64,000 nucleotides of DNA from Struthidea cinerea (taxonomy: Eukaryota; Chordata; Aves; Passeriformes; Corcoracidae), in contig VZTI01002652.1 in NCBI GenBank assembly GCA_013397865.1, positions 1,513,623-1,577,622 of the forward strand, read 5' to 3'. This document shows positions 1 through 14,400 of this stretch, piece by piece. The first letter of the stretch is position 1. Each line of letters begins with the position of its first letter. A program made the translations under genes and the position numbers. The notes below the pieces were generated by a model. That model was not told the origin of the DNA and made no database searches. It was given only the letters and a program-made list of their open reading frames with translations.

Positions 1-540
1 TGCCACATAAATTCTTTAAAATTCCCTAAGAAAAATAGCTCTCTGTTCAGATTTTTACCAACTACAACTGTGTTAATTGGAAGAAGGGGCAAATTGGGAA
101 CTTAGCCTGGTCAAAAGCCTCAAAGGCCGAAGAATGCAAATGCTTGCTTCAGAGACAAGTGCTCTCGTCACCCTGAGCTCGGTCACATTCTATTTTATGT
201 TACTTTCTGTTCTAATGACTGAAAACCTTCCTTTGTGAATTTAAGTCATGAAAAGAGAAGCAAACAGGAACAAGGGGGATCCTCCACCCTCCCCAGCGAG
301 TGTTCTGCAGCAGCACTGCCTGCATAAAGGATACAGCATGCGGGAAGGTCTGGTCACAAACACCAGTGGATAACTTCTAACATGCCTCTGTGTACTATAT
401 ATCCAGACAATTTTCCTACTCAAAAGTAGACTGAAACTCATATATTTGCAATCTGATGGCATCTTCACTGTACAAAAATACGGCTCTGAAGCAGAAACCA
501 TTTGGAAAGTAGAAATACGCCTATATGTGTACATGTGCAT

Positions 541-681
541 TCATACTACTTCCAGAAACACCGTGTCTCCGTGCTGCGTTTTACCCCTTTTTTCTGAAGG
601 CCAGTCATCCCGGTCTTCTCTGTAGGAATACTCAGTGTCAAGCTCTATGGTGTCAGTCTTAACTGGCATCTCTGAGGGTCG
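541..681 (-). CDS. Unassigned exon-like open frame ending in a stop codon
   Basis: On the minus strand a 46-codon frame runs from CGA at 681 to the stop TGA at 543-541. A splice-acceptor-like sequence (TTTTGTTATAG) lies immediately before it, and in this frame the acceptor itself contains a stop codon (TAG), as expected where an exon begins. The peptide has a coding-like composition, rich in charged residues: it contains T-D-T-I-E-L-D-T-E-Y-S-Y-R-E-D-R-D-D-W and ends V-F-L-E-V-V. This resembles a soluble or cytoplasmic C-terminal tail, but I do not recognise the family. It could be the last exon of an unidentified minus-strand gene, an alternative OLA1 3' exon or chance. If spliced from OLA1 exon 3 (phase 1) it would be read in a different frame and stop after seven codons, so this frame is not an OLA1 tail by that route. 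An open run this long is not rare by chance. Confidence 0.3.
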   Translation of the reverse strand, partial: RPSEMPVKTDTIELDTEYSYREDRDDWPSEKRGKTQHGDTVFLEVV

Positions 682-3648
682 CTATAACAAAATGTAATTG
701 CTAGCAATAACTATGTTTTTAAGACGACGTTATCTACAGAGATCATGAATAGCAACTAGCAACCATTAGAAGAAACTCACAGTGCAGTTCTACCTGGCCT
801 TGAATGACCAGATACATAGGAAATATTTTAATTATTCATGGACTATTTATCTGGGTCACACACTCATTATGTCAAAGATGCAGAAATATAAAAAACCCAC
901 TTGAGCTCTGAAGTTTTTATTGGGTCTGGAATAGCACTACTTAGCCATTACCGTGGCTGTACTCCTACTGAAGCACTCTGAACTCCTAATACTACACCAA
1001 AGTCCAAGCCACCAAAATCTGCTGAGCCCACTCTAACTCCTGTGCAGAGACAGCTCATCTCCCTGTTCCACACTCTTCAACAACCTGAAAGGTTATTGGT
1101 CTTTGCAAAATAATGAACAGAGAATGAGCGGTTCAGCTCTGCACAGAATGCAAAACTACAACCCTCCTGAAACCCACAACAAAAGAGTATAAAATTGTTT
1201 CAATAAAGCAACTTCTTTTAAAAAGCATTTAAAGCAATAACTTAAGATATATAAATAACAAGAAAAAAACTCAGTAAGAAGTTTTCAGCTACAAGAAATT
1301 AGTTATCCAAGTAGATTCCAAATATTCCAAAAGTTAAAATGACATTTTTGTTATGATAAAACAACAGCCCTACAAAACTGTCAAAACCCCTTGCAGTGCC
1401 TTACAAAAATGCTATAAATATAGATTATAGAATTTGACAGAGCAGGGAAAAGAAAGCCATGTTTACAGAGCAGTCATTGTTTACCAGAAGAGTAAAAGAG
1501 CATTTAGAAGAAGAGTACTTATAAGGAGCTGTAAACTCAGTCCATCACATGTTAACAAAGAACCTTATTCTCCATTATCTCAATGTTTCTCCTTTGAGGA
1601 TCTATTTCATTGCACAATGGAGGTGTGGAGGAGCAAACATACTTAAGGGAAGACCTGCCAATGTATAACAAAAATGAGAGTTGATAAAGACTTAAATCAG
1701 CAAATATTGTTTTATCAGTGCCATTAGGTATACACAGGCCCTATGTATAGTCTGTAATGAAGTGCAGTGTTGCCAAGTGAATAAAATAGCTTTAAAAACA
1801 AAAGCAAAAAGCCTCTCAGTAAATTTACCTTATAAAAATGTGCCTCATCATAAAGCCTTTTCTCCGGACATTCTGACCCACATCCATAATGCAAAACAAA
1901 CTTAATGCAAAAGAAGCAGTACTATTAATCCAGATTTATCCTTCGCAAATCAATTCCAATTTTTTAACAGTGCTGCCGATGGGTTTCTAGCAATAAAAAT
2001 TAATAATAATCATTTAAAAAATATATCATTAGCTTTAGCTACATCATAAGGTTAAGAGCTTATTATTATTATTTTCACATGTTTACATTTCAACAAATTA
2101 AGAGATGTCACAGTTTTTAGGACCTCACATAACAGTACAGGCTTGGAATTATAAGAAATATCAAATGATCATTTTAGAACAGAATCTGAAATACTGAAAA
2201 CATGAGGTAATATATAATTTGCATCTTATCTGAGATGCCAAAATTGATAAAGAGGGTTTGCAACATTTCCTGTTCAATGTTCAAATCTTAATGTAACAGT
2301 TGACCACATAAAACTCAACACCAGTATTTCATTTTGGATGTTAAGTCTCTTCTTCTTCCTTTATAATGATCAAAAAAACATCCCAACAAAAAAATTAATA
2401 AATTGCTTGCCATAGATTGGCTGGCCCGTCACATGGGAAGTGAAGCACTCATTTTGTACATTATTTCAGTAAAGAAATCCCTAGCCCTCAGACATTCACT
2501 TTTCTTTCTAGCAACATTCTACTTAAACAGCAACTACACTGTGGAACGTGTCAGTTGTGTTCTGTAACTATCTGGCACCATCTAGTAGCCATTGGCATCT
2601 TCTTTCCTAGAAACCACTAAGAGATTTTGTTAAGGGATTGTGAAAGGGTGATATTAAACAGGTGTGCAAGGAATAGTAACTCAGACTTCTTTAACTGAAC
2701 ATTATATGGTCAAGAAAATGTTTTACATTCAATTAGGTAGACAGCTATAGTCACTAACTACTTGTGCACTGCACAAATGACTTCTGCCTTCCTTGAGCAA
2801 GTACGTTAAATACTTGTGTGTATGTTGGAATTTTCAAGTAATCCAAGAACACGCTGGCAAATTTTAGCAACAGTTGACAAAACGCATTGTTTTATACATG
2901 TGTGCAAACATTGGCCTGTTATTCCCTTTTCCTATCCTCAAAACACACAAATAAATTAGAAACTAAGAAAGGAAACGTATCCTTTGATTAACTTGAATCC
3001 TGGATATACAGGGTGTTTTTTCTACGACTGCCAGAGCAGAGTGCCTTGTAGGCCCTAATATTGGGGAGGGGGGATGGAAGAGGAGTAATATGAATGTATC
3101 AAGGCTACTTCATTACATTCCCAAGGTGTGACTGTGTAGAAATCTTTATTTCCAACTGTATTACTCCTTTAGCTTGAGAGCAAATAGAAATATGCAGCCC
3201 CGTTGTTGTGCTCCTAGTGAAATAAATATATAAATATTATACTTTTGCAACATCTAACCACAGCTTTTTAAGCTGAAACAGTTGTTCTTCTTTTACTTTA
3301 GATGTCAAATCCATCACAGAAAAGAATTTTGTTTTTAAAAGACCTCCTCAGTGAAGCAGTTAGTCTCTCTGCCATTTAGCTCACTATATTTTTACAAGCA
3401 CCAGGCTGAGCAAACTATGATTGAGAGAAGCCATCTTATGCACATTGCTGTTGTCCCACATCATTCAGAACAAACCTTTTTAGATCGTTAACTACCACAG
3501 GAGTGCTGATTACACAGGCACCAGCAATTTCCTAACCAATGACCACCTGAACAATGATGTGTTCAGCTTCTCAGACCCTGAAGCCTTTCAGAGGTGAATC
3601 ATTTCACAGTTTGGAACTAGATCTCCATAGCAACTTCCCTTTGAGGGT

Positions 3649-3702
3649 TTTAGAATCACCATCCCGTAATTCTATGATCATCAAGCTCAACCATTCCCAA
3701 TG
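3649..3702 (-). repeat. Possible degraded CR1 3'-end fragment
   Basis: The plus strand reads tagaatcacc, then attctatgatcatcaagctc and aaccat. This resembles the reverse complement of an avian CR1 3' terminus (tagaatca, then gatcatcaag, tccaaccat) with an internal segment lost. It is short and diverged, so it may be coincidental; comparison with a CR1 consensus would settle it. Confidence 0.3.
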
Positions 3703-6700
3703 GTTCTTTTCACAGCAGATGGAAAAGGAAGCCTTGAAATTTTACAGTCTATTTCAAGCAATTCATCTGGCAGCCTATTAGAATTCAAAATATTTCGACC
3801 TTCAATCACAAAGCATGTTATCTGAAGCTGTGGTGATCTCAAGTCAAGACAAGCAGACGTTTTAGTCTAATCATCCATGATGAGAAGAGACTGACAAAAA
3901 CTCTTAATTCAACCACCATCAAAATGCTTATTTTAACTGCATGAAAGTCTTTCAACAGGCAATGAAAACACACCATGTACCATTTTATCACAACCTTCCA
4001 TTCAAGGGAAATACGAATTCTGAATATTGGCATGGATCTTTGCACTCTCTGACTGCTTTTGAACAAATATCGCCTCCTTGAAAGTCAGTATAAATCCAAA
4101 TCTACCACATTATTTTTTTTTCCACAGCTGTCAAGAAAAATGATAGAAGCAAACTGCAATTAAACTTCTCATGATTGAGTACACTAACGCTGCAAATGAT
4201 TTACTTATTGATAGATCCAGTTCGTTATAGGCATCTTCTAAGAAACATAAATCACTTACTACCCAGAAAATAAATACCCATTACATTATGAAAACACAGC
4301 ATTGGCTAAAATCTTGAAGCAAAGCTCAGTTTCATGATAATCATAATCAGGGGGATGTTTAAAGTTGAGGATTTTTTCCTTTTTCTGTTCCCAATTACCA
4401 GCTCAATTCCTCTGTTTGGAGTTAAAGAAACATTTCCCTTCTCCTAAATGTTTCAGTCAACCACTGAAATAATCCCATTGGGGCACAAAAGCTTTAAATT
4501 TGAAAATATTTTCACCTAAAACTCCAGGCTGATTAATTCATATTTATCAACCTTAAATACAAGTTAAACACAAATGTTTTAAAATCTCACCTATACACTG
4601 CTATACACCTTGTTATTAATATCGTTATCTGGTGACTAAAGAATCTAGAAGACTTCAAACTTTCTATATGTCAAAATCTATTAGATTTTTACAGAATGAG
4701 TAAGTTTACTCTAAAAAAAAAAAATTAAAAGAATTACCATTTAGTGACTTGGCAGTGTAATGCTGATACTTAACAACTGCTGTAAAATGCATCAAACTTA
4801 AAAGGAACAAGAGAAGGCTCCCACCTGCACCCAAGCCCCAGTATCCACTAAGAATAGTGAAATAAGGGAAATTAACATACATGTTATATTTTATAACATT
4901 CGTAGAGGAAGGAACACTTAATTGTTTTACTTTGTTTGAATGAAAAAAATGCATATTCAGTGTCCCTCAGTAGTTACTTAACTGTGAGTGTGGCCACAAT
5001 TGAGACCCTCTCTACAGCACTTAAAATGCCACATTTTATTAGCCTACAGAGAAAAGAACAACAACCCCCTCCCCCTTTGCTGACCTTACTCTCCTAGATA
5101 TCGGCACTGCTGAGCCATACTCTTACTCTACTTCAAAGAAAAACTCTTTAAAAATTAGAAACTCATTAAAATAACTCCTAAAACTAAAAGATCTTGAATA
5201 TATGATTTACTGAGTGGTAGCTTACTTAGAGTTAATATGTTGGCAAAGTAATTTTGAAAAATTACTGTAAAAGAAATGTTGATGAAAACCTTTGGGGGAA
5301 TAAATTGGCACAATACAGGATTTATCTTCATATATTTTGCACCATTTGCACTGTCTTGTGATCAGAGCTATATAGCTGCTTACACTGTACTACTCAAAGA
5401 TCTGAGGGGAACTATGTAAACGTAACCACAACATTTAACTAAGGATGAAGCTAGAATTTAAGATAGAGTAAAGCAAATGAAAAAGTTATGCATCAACTAA
5501 AATGTAAACTGTTTATTTCTATGTACAATCGATTGAAGTAAACATGGACTTTATTCTAGCAATCTGAGAAAGAAACACCATGGGAAAAAACCTTGAGTAT
5601 GTTAAGTACCATCTCCTGCAAAGACCAGAGATTACAGCAATTACACATGAACAATATTAAAATTCTTAGTGGTTTCCAATGCTAGATCAGTTACTACTGC
5701 AAATATCTTTTTAAAGAGACAAAGCAGTTACAGGATACGTTTCACAATACTCAAAATTTTTGCTCAAGAAAATTTTCAACCTTTTTTATTTTAATATGGA
5801 AGGCAATCAAATACCTTTGTTATCAGATGTTTTAAGTCATCTATAAAGCTTAGCTTTCTTTTGTCTGTTTACCAAACTTAACATAACCGTCATGTACAAC
5901 CTTTCCTTCAGCATTTGTTCTAGCTGAAATTGAAAATAAAACTGCCCATGACTACCAAGTTAATTAAACATCTTGCTAATTAAAAAGTACAACTGTCACT
6001 GCAACAAAACCTACATGTGTAGACAGAACTACACAGATGTAATTTTGAAATGTAGCTATTGTTAAATGTAATTTGAACAGGAGCACTTTTTAAAAACTCT
6101 TTAGGAACAGTAAATTAGAAGTATTTTGCATTGTACAATTAGACAGTCAGCAAAGGATGCCTACTAGTAACACATATGCACATCATCCTAGAGTTACATC
6201 TTAACAATTTATTCTATGATTATGCACGTTTTAAAGTATTTTCATGGTATTTTACTAGATATTTCTCATACACAGTGATTTTAAAATCTAGGAGGCAGTT
6301 CCTAAAGTTGCCTTCATATGTCTCTAAGAATGAGACTGCACTTCCAGCTTTTCCTCTTCCCAATATTCCCACCACCTTATCTAAAAAACCTCATCTTAAG
6401 CACAGTAGTTATATATTAGCTCACTGTTTAACAATCTAGAATAACCTTAAGTTTATTTCATAACATATAATCAAGCAACATACAGTAATTAAAGCACACT
6501 GAAAACAGCAGTTACTAGCTAATTAACATTACAGAAACACTTTTCTTAGTGCTAGAAAAAGACAAAGATGTCATAAAATACCGTAGCATAAGGAAGAGTC
6601 TGTTATGAACCTTTTTGTTTAAAACATTAAAAACTTCAACTTAGGAATTTGAAGTTAAACTACATTTAATTCATGAATTAAAAATGTCAGTGCAGGTTAT

Positions 6701-9700
6701 GCATGATTAGGTAAGCCATTTAGGGACTACCCTTGCACCACATGGTTCATGCACGGCAAGGACCATTCACAAACTGTTGCACCCCTCAGGACAGCTCACC
6801 ATCCACAAACATGCCCAACCTCTACACTATCCTTATACATGCAGAGTTGAAGAATTAATACAGTTTCACTATTTTCATGGGAACTATTTGGAAAGTGGGA
6901 AGTATTTTGGCATCACCACAGCACCTGAACTGCAGCTAGCGACAAGCAGCAAAGGCGAACTCAGGCTATGACAATGACAACCAACCTGGGATGGAGGTAG
7001 GGAATGGCTGCCAGACAGCCTCTGTGTTCTCCTGAACACACTGGTTTGCAATGCCAGTAGAGCAGCAGACTTTGCTAGATAGTTATTTTCTGCTTTGCTA
7101 TTAAATTACCACTTTAAAACACTGACAATATTTTACCTCTACATGCTATTTTTAAACCCACCTTCTTTTTATCACACCATATCTTATATTTCATATCTGT
7201 CTGTACTAAGAGCAACACCTAAAAATGCTTATGAGGTAAAATTGTGCGCACGCGCAGCTCTAGCAAGCAGTCTCTGCGGAGACCAACACTTTCATATGAA
7301 AATATACTCTGATACTTTTCCCCCATTGTTTGTATCACACCATTATTTACCAGCTTCTATACATTCTTATCTGTTCTAATATATATTTATCGCTTAACAA
7401 AATTTTTCAACATCAGGAATTATTTTGTGCCACTCGACATGTTTTCTAAGCTTTCCAAACACAGTGCATATGAAGGTGCTTTAACTTTCCACTCTGTCTC
7501 ATGATTACTAGATGGGCAAACACAAGGATTACAGATACAAAGTAGTTGTTGGTTAGCAGTAAACAAGATCAGGCCTTCCATGAAGTTGTACTCACACAGG
7601 GGCACAGGGCAGTGCACAGGCAAAAATGTGGCCAACACCAAACCAATGGCAGACTGCCCGTCTCAGCAGTATCGCCTTTGTTTCCTAGTCACTATAAGCT
7701 GGCAATTCTATGTACACCTCTGCAGGATTCTGTACATTTTGAAATCCAACAGATGTGCTTATATAAAGGTACACTCAAATTCTCAAAATTCTCTACATAT
7801 GAATGTCAGTATGAACATTTGTATCATGCAGCAAAGAAGTCAAGCAGGCCACCTCAAATTGCCTTTTAGCATGAGGAAACACTTATCTTTAAAACATTTC
7901 CTCTCTGATTTAGAAAAAAAGTATTTTAAATTCAAACATTCCAGAAAGAAAAATAAATACAAATGTTATTATCCTTCACTAGACCCCTACCTTTTTAAAC
8001 ATCACTGCTACTGCAACTTCTTCAATAGGCTGTGATACAAGCTGTCAACTTTCAGAAAACACTGAAATAGACAATGCTGACTGCTAATTCCAGAACAAAG
8101 CATCATTTGTTCAAGGTTTGGTTTGACACTGGTCTTATTTTCCTGATAAAATAAACCTAAAAATCCTTCTTAGACAGAATGAAGATTCTCTCCATCTCAA
8201 AACACTCAAAGAAACTCTTCAAAAGAAAAGGACCATACTGGCCATCATGCTTCTGGCAGTTTTTGAAGTCCCTGAAACAAGTCCTTGTCCATCAGAACTT
8301 AAAACTATAAAAAAAAACTTTCATCCAATTATTGTAGGAAGGTTCCTTGCAATTTTTCCACAAAAGCTATCATGTAGCATTTGTCTTGGACCATATCTAC
8401 CCGGCAGAGGCTATCATTATTATAAAAAAAGACAGAATTGTTTTAGGGTTCCTAAAACTAGTAGACTCTCAGAAGATGCTGAGCCACAACACTTATCTTT
8501 TTCACAATACATGAAAGATGACAAAACTCCCCAAATTTCAAAGGATATGTGAAAGACGTATGGAGTATTCAAGCATTTACATAGATGCTTCTAACACTAC
8601 TGCTGTAGATGTCCCCCAGACCAGCAAGTCAAGCACCACCATCCCTTCATGCAGTTTCACTCAAATCACAGCCTGCTCACCCTTTGCCCACACGACAGAG
8701 CTGACAGGAGCAAGCCAGAGGCCAGAACTGTTCTAGCAGACTTCACGCCCTTGCTAATTCAACAAGGAGAATCTGACAGAAAAGAAGATCCCTAAAGACT
8801 TACATCCTATTTTTAAGCAATCTTCTGATTCCAAACAAGTTTGTTATAAAATTAAAGTTCACTCTTTAATTTTTCTCTTTTTGTAACATCCCTGATACAG
8901 AATGCTGAATGTACTTTTTACGTAATGTAATGTTCTAACCTAAATTAGATCAGGGATTAAAATAAAAACCCAACTATATCACATAACACAGAATGAAAAT
9001 GCTACTATTTCCTTTTTATATGACAGGAAAACCCTATTTCAGATCTTTTGAAAATATCATGCTTGAACTTCAAAAAGTTTAGAAGAAACACACAACAAAT
9101 CAATAAGAGACTTTTCTGCTACAAAAAAAAAAAAAGAGTTTGAAGAAAGCATAGCTGCTGCAATGCTATGAAAAGAGGATGTGTTTTATTTTTCAGCTAG
9201 GCAACGTTAACTGAATGCTTATTTTTCAAACAATTTCTGTCTATGAAAATTTTCTAAATTTTAAGAGATGCTACTGCAGAAGAAGGAAACTTGCAAAAAG
9301 CTATGAAGCTGCTAAGTTTCTGTTCCAACATTTATTTAATAGTATATACACATACACAATCTTTTTCTTTAAATAAAATGGTAGGCAGTACAGCTAAGAA
9401 AAAACCATGTTAAGTGAACAGAAGATGGATTACCGTTGACTAGGCTTTCCATTTTGGTGAAAAATCAGAACTCTGATCACAAGCAAATTTCTCTGTGGTT
9501 TGCTGATTACTAACATTAGAAACGCTCTCCGAATCATTTAAATCATCTGTCTCTTTACAATGTGCTTTCAGTTACTTGTTTTCAATTTTCAATACAACAT
9601 TGCTGATAATATTACAATATCCCTTCCTCCTAAGAGAGGCAGTTAGACCCTGTTTGCATTCCATAGGAACACAGCCTTGCTCTCAGATGCAGCTCCATCT

Positions 9701-10489
9701 GCCCTTCTCCTCCACACGGCAAGCCTGAAGCCCAGCTTACCCATCTACTCACCCCATCAAGACCTGCTGGCATATGATGCATATGAGACTGATTTATGTA
9801 TTCAGACTGCATCAAAAATTCAAACTGCATTTAAGTACAAGTAGTATTTTCCCTTACCAAAGATTTCCAAAAGGTTCTTTCTTCTCAAACATGCTGAATA
9901 TTTCATCCTAGTTACGTGAAAGTATTTCTGTGCAGTGCTTGTGTAACAGAATTAATGGACTTCCACATAATTACACATGGTCTGAAACAAAGAACAGTTA
10001 TTTGTTCTCCAAGGCAAAGTTTAAAACACAGGGAAAAAAAAGTAACGTCAGAGTGATTTTATGGGTGAGATTCGAAATTGCTTTGTAGTAACTTACCAAA
10101 TTCCAGCAAATTTCATGTTAAATTGAAAACAATTTTCCTATAGCTGCAGTGGTCCCAGAGATATCTTTCCAGTCAAGAAGGTTTTAGTTCTCTGAGACTG
10201 CAAACAAATTATTGTTTCTCATATTTTTGCTGCTCTAATACAGTAAATTAACAACATTCTAGTAAAAAGCACCACTAACGTACAAAATCCTGTTAACCAA
10301 CATCACCCTGCTGTTACACAGCAAGAAAACAAAAAGTGGGAAAGCAAAAGACCTCAAATCAGCAAACCACGTACAGAGGCGTTCTGGAAAAAAAAAAATC
10401 CACAAACAGAGAGGGATGAGAGAAAAGCTTAACTTGAGGGTTTTAGCTGACAAAAGCCGCATTTCTCTCCAGCAGGGAGGGAATTTGGA

Positions 10490-10920
10490 TGTTGCTTATG
10501 GGAACCAGATGAAGGGACTCCTTGCATGACTGCGACACACAAGCTGGAAACGCTGGTGTTCCACACCAAGCTGTCCATACATAGGCAGCTGAGGGCACCT
10601 TCCAGGCAGGCAGTGCCTGTCAGCCCTGCAGGCTTCCCAGCACCACTCTTCCTGAGAATCCCATGTTCCCTCTCCCAAATATGGCCCCATGTGTTCACAA
10701 CACATGAGAACAGCTGAAAACAAGGAAGTCGCCCAGCCTGCACAGCGAGGCCCGAGTGCAGGGCACACAGGAAGAGTCTGCAGCCAACAGCTCATCCCCG
10801 TGCTCAGGGAATCCAGACACATGCACCAGGCACCAGTGTGGGAACCACACTGTACACATGCACACACCACTCCGATACACTCTTCTCCTGGACTCAACTG
10901 GTTCCCTTAATTCACTGACC
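10490..10920. other. GC-richer patch in AT-rich intron, identity unknown
   Basis: This block of about 430 bases is clearly richer in G and C than its surroundings, and it holds overlapping open frames on both strands (for example 10429-10743 minus, 10496-10897 minus, 10756-11013 plus). CpG dinucleotides are scarce, so it is not a CpG island. None of the translations resembles a known family. It may be an old transposon or LTR remnant or a piece of higher-GC intron. Confidence 0.35.
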
Positions 10921-11414
10921 AGCAAGCTGCATGTTTCCATCTACAGCAAGACTAGGAAAAACTGTGAAATACTTGTCCAAAATGGTGGCTGGTTAGGAAA
11001 ACCAGGATTATGATGTATTTACCTTTAGAAGTGTCTAGTCCATCATATTATTCAACAACAATGCTCAAATGAGGTAGTCAAAATATCTTAGCATGGCACC
11101 ATTACACTGACTATATGGGAGGAAAATGAAAATTTAGTAACATCTAACACTTTTCTAAAAAATAGGGGGCTTCATTAAAAACAAATTATTAAATAATTCT
11201 GAATGTTTCTATCTTCTCTTAGTAATTGAAAGCCTGCCAAGGTTAAGTGAGCAAGACAACTGAAAAGTTGAGTAGCCAATTCAGCTGGCAGTACCTTTGC
11301 TCTGCTAGGCCTATTCACACTGCACTTTCCAGCTCCAACAGTGGCTAAAGCAAGTCAACAATGACACTGCAATACTTCTCCATAAGGAAAATATATACAA
11401 CAGTGACACCCCCC

Positions 11415-11455
11415 NNNNNNNNNNNNNNNNNNNNNNNNNNNNNNNNNNNNNNNNN
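11415..11455. other. Assembly gap flanked by cytosine runs
   Basis: There are 41 N bases, preceded by a run of C and followed by nine C. The true sequence is probably a C/G homopolymer or G-quadruplex-forming tract that could not be sequenced. Confidence 0.95.
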
Positions 11456-14400
11456 CCCCCCCCCAATTACTTATTCAGAATGCAACTGCATCTATTAATA
11501 CTCAAAACCATTCACAGTGAACTCATACAGAGAGGGGGAAAAATTAAATTTAAACAAGCATATGAGTGTTGTTATTTTATTTCAGTGTGGGACAAATCAA
11601 CTAGGAGGAAACATTCTATCTCCTCATGAGAAGAATGCGAATTTGTAAATTATCAATTAACTCATACACTAAATTATTCACTCTAAATGGCACAGTCACC
11701 TTAATGTCAGTCTGCAAAAGTAATCAATACAGAAGAGGGGAAGATGTTTATTTTTGTTTTCTATAAATATATACTGATTAGTTAGGGTTCAGACCAAGCC
11801 ATCTTTATTCACACTGAGCAGAACTTGACTGCAATCCATGGAATTTGAATCACACAGTATGATTAAATAGAAGAATTGCACCCCTGGAAAAAAATACATA
11901 AGTACTTTGAAAGGTCACTTTTTTTCTCTCTCCCTACTTGCTTACATACACACTTTAGGAAAAATGACAACAGGAAAACATGTGAAAGGATGAGAGCGTG
12001 AATTAATAATTAGCCAGTTAGCGTCTTAGAATTATGCTGGAATAATAAAATGGAAGCATCTTAATAAAGTGAATGCTGTTAATGGCTTATCAGTTTAAAA
12101 ACAATCATATTCTTACCAAAACCAACCACTGTATGGAATGAGACTGTATGAGAGCTGTATTTTTTAATACTGTTTTGCATGGTCTTTAGCTTGCATTTAT
12201 ATCCTTTTCATATCCCATCCCTACAGGATTATTGTTGGAACAGTGCTGTAGTCATTATTTGACTGTAAGCTACTTTAAAATTTATTTCTATCTAAATCTC
12301 TAACTTGGATTATTCCTCAGAAGGGCAAGTTACTAGATCAGTGTGAAAGAATAGGAAAGTTGAATTTATATGCTCCTGTCTCAGTGCTTCAGGCCCAAGG
12401 AGGAGGGGTGACTGCTGAAGGGAGCTTTTAATGCTCCAGGACTAGTACGAAGCCACAGAGATTTTTATCACAGATTCAGGTGAGCCAGTAACTCCTGCAC
12501 ACAAATTAACAGGGAATTACACAGTCATCATGTATTCCTTCCAAAACCAGAGCAACTGAATACAAAAATCAGTAATAAGGTAGCTTTAATATAGCCTAAT
12601 TTCTTCAAATGGGAACTATGCCTTGCCTGACTTTAAGTATATGGAAATTTTGAAGAGATGTTATGCCTTTCCTAAGGTTATGGGGAGCAAGACAGGCCTA
12701 CTGCATGCTCAGCCAACATACAAAAAACTATACTAATTTCACCCACTTGGTTGAATTTTCCACAAAAATCACATTTTATTCAATACAATGTAATTTGAGA
12801 AGGAGACAGCAGATTTTCCACAAATATCTGTTTTAACGCAAGGAGAACAACTTTAAGAAATCATAACTAAGTCACATGCAAATTCTTCCCTTTCACTTTG
12901 AAATGGGAAGGCATGTAAATAAAAGAAAAATACAGCAAAAACAGAGGAACAGAACATCACAGATTAGGTATTTCCAACAGAGAAAGCCATTCAGTAGGTA
13001 TCTGTACAGTCAGTAGTACAGTAGGGTCAGAATCAGAAAAACGTGGTTTGCTTGCGGTTTTATTTTAAACCATGCAAACAAAAACTATTCTGTTCACGTC
13101 AAAACGTGTTCGTATGGAACAAAACATCTCCTGCAGTCCAGATCACTTCACTGCAAGGCTTTTTTCTCTGTTGCAGTATCATCATGTGCCATTAATTTGC
13201 TAGCTGGAAAAAAAACCCCTGAAGCCTAACATGTATTTTTATCTACTTGTTTAAAAAAGTACGAGAAAAGCTCTCCATAATGGAGAAGGGAGGAGGAATG
13301 GAGGGGGTGGGAGACAAGAACAGGACACAAAAAAAACACCTTTTCCAAAGACTGTTCTAGGCAAAAGGGACATGTCATGTTAAACAGTAGTCAATAGCTG
13401 TATACAACCAGTAAACAAATTCAGCTCTATGAAAAAAGAACTACATCACCATTTAGTGGTTGCAATTTAGATTATTCTAGCGTGTAATACTTTAATTGTA
13501 TAAAACAAAGCTGATGTCACAAACACAAAAGAACTTCTTGCAAAGCAAGCACCACAAGTAATTTTTATGCTGCCACTGATGGCTGACAACTGATGAGCAC
13601 TTTGTTCAAATTCATATACTTATGCATCTAAGGCAACAGGTGGCTTATAAAAAGAAAACACTAAGCTTTTTAACTCTTCATTATCAAAATTTTTATAATA
13701 TGTTTTATCGTAATGACTAAACAATCTCAACATATAAAAGCTCAACATACTAACTACAAAGATGAACTATGGCTCAGGGAAAATTATCTGTTATTTTGCT
13801 AAAAGCAGAAACTGAGGTAAGGTTCTGGATCCCACTGACTTGAGTTCTGCCTACACTCACAACATTTTGTAACTGCACAAAGCACTCAATATTTAAACAG
13901 TACCTTGTGATATATAAATTAAAATCAGTTTAAGACAATAAATTTTATATTTTCTTGCTGACTGTCTTTCTATATCCATCCCAAACACCAGCTGAATATT
14001 GTGGTACACTTGGAAGGAAATTTCTGTACATGTATTTTCAAGTCTTAAATCCAACTGAAAGTGATGCATTTCCATTGTTGCTTAATGTAGTTTTGGGCCA
14101 AGAGTGGCATTACAGAAATAACATGTTTCTTTTCTAAATACTGCACAGTCCAGTGAACAGTTTTGTTTTCTTTAAGCACACAAAGAGTTATTAAAAACAA
14201 CAATTATAACACCTATACTACACACAGTGGAGGAAAATACTTCATTTACATTTGCATTTGAGTGCAAAAAAAAAGCAAAATAAAAGCCACCATAAAAACA
14301 GAGATAATTCAGATTAAAAAATTAAAACTAAAATAAAATAACCCAGAGCAGTATTCACTAATTTTTTTACATTTTTAAAAAACTGGAAAGTAAGTTGAGA

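Noticed and set aside
7420..8035. Overlapping frames of 73-151 codons on both strands
   Set aside because: They overlap one another in different frames, have no domain, signal or splice evidence, and sit in intron sequence of random character.
10429..11013. Six overlapping frames of 63-133 codons in the GC-richer patch
   Set aside because: Open frames on both strands at once are expected where GC content is raised; no translation resembles a known family.
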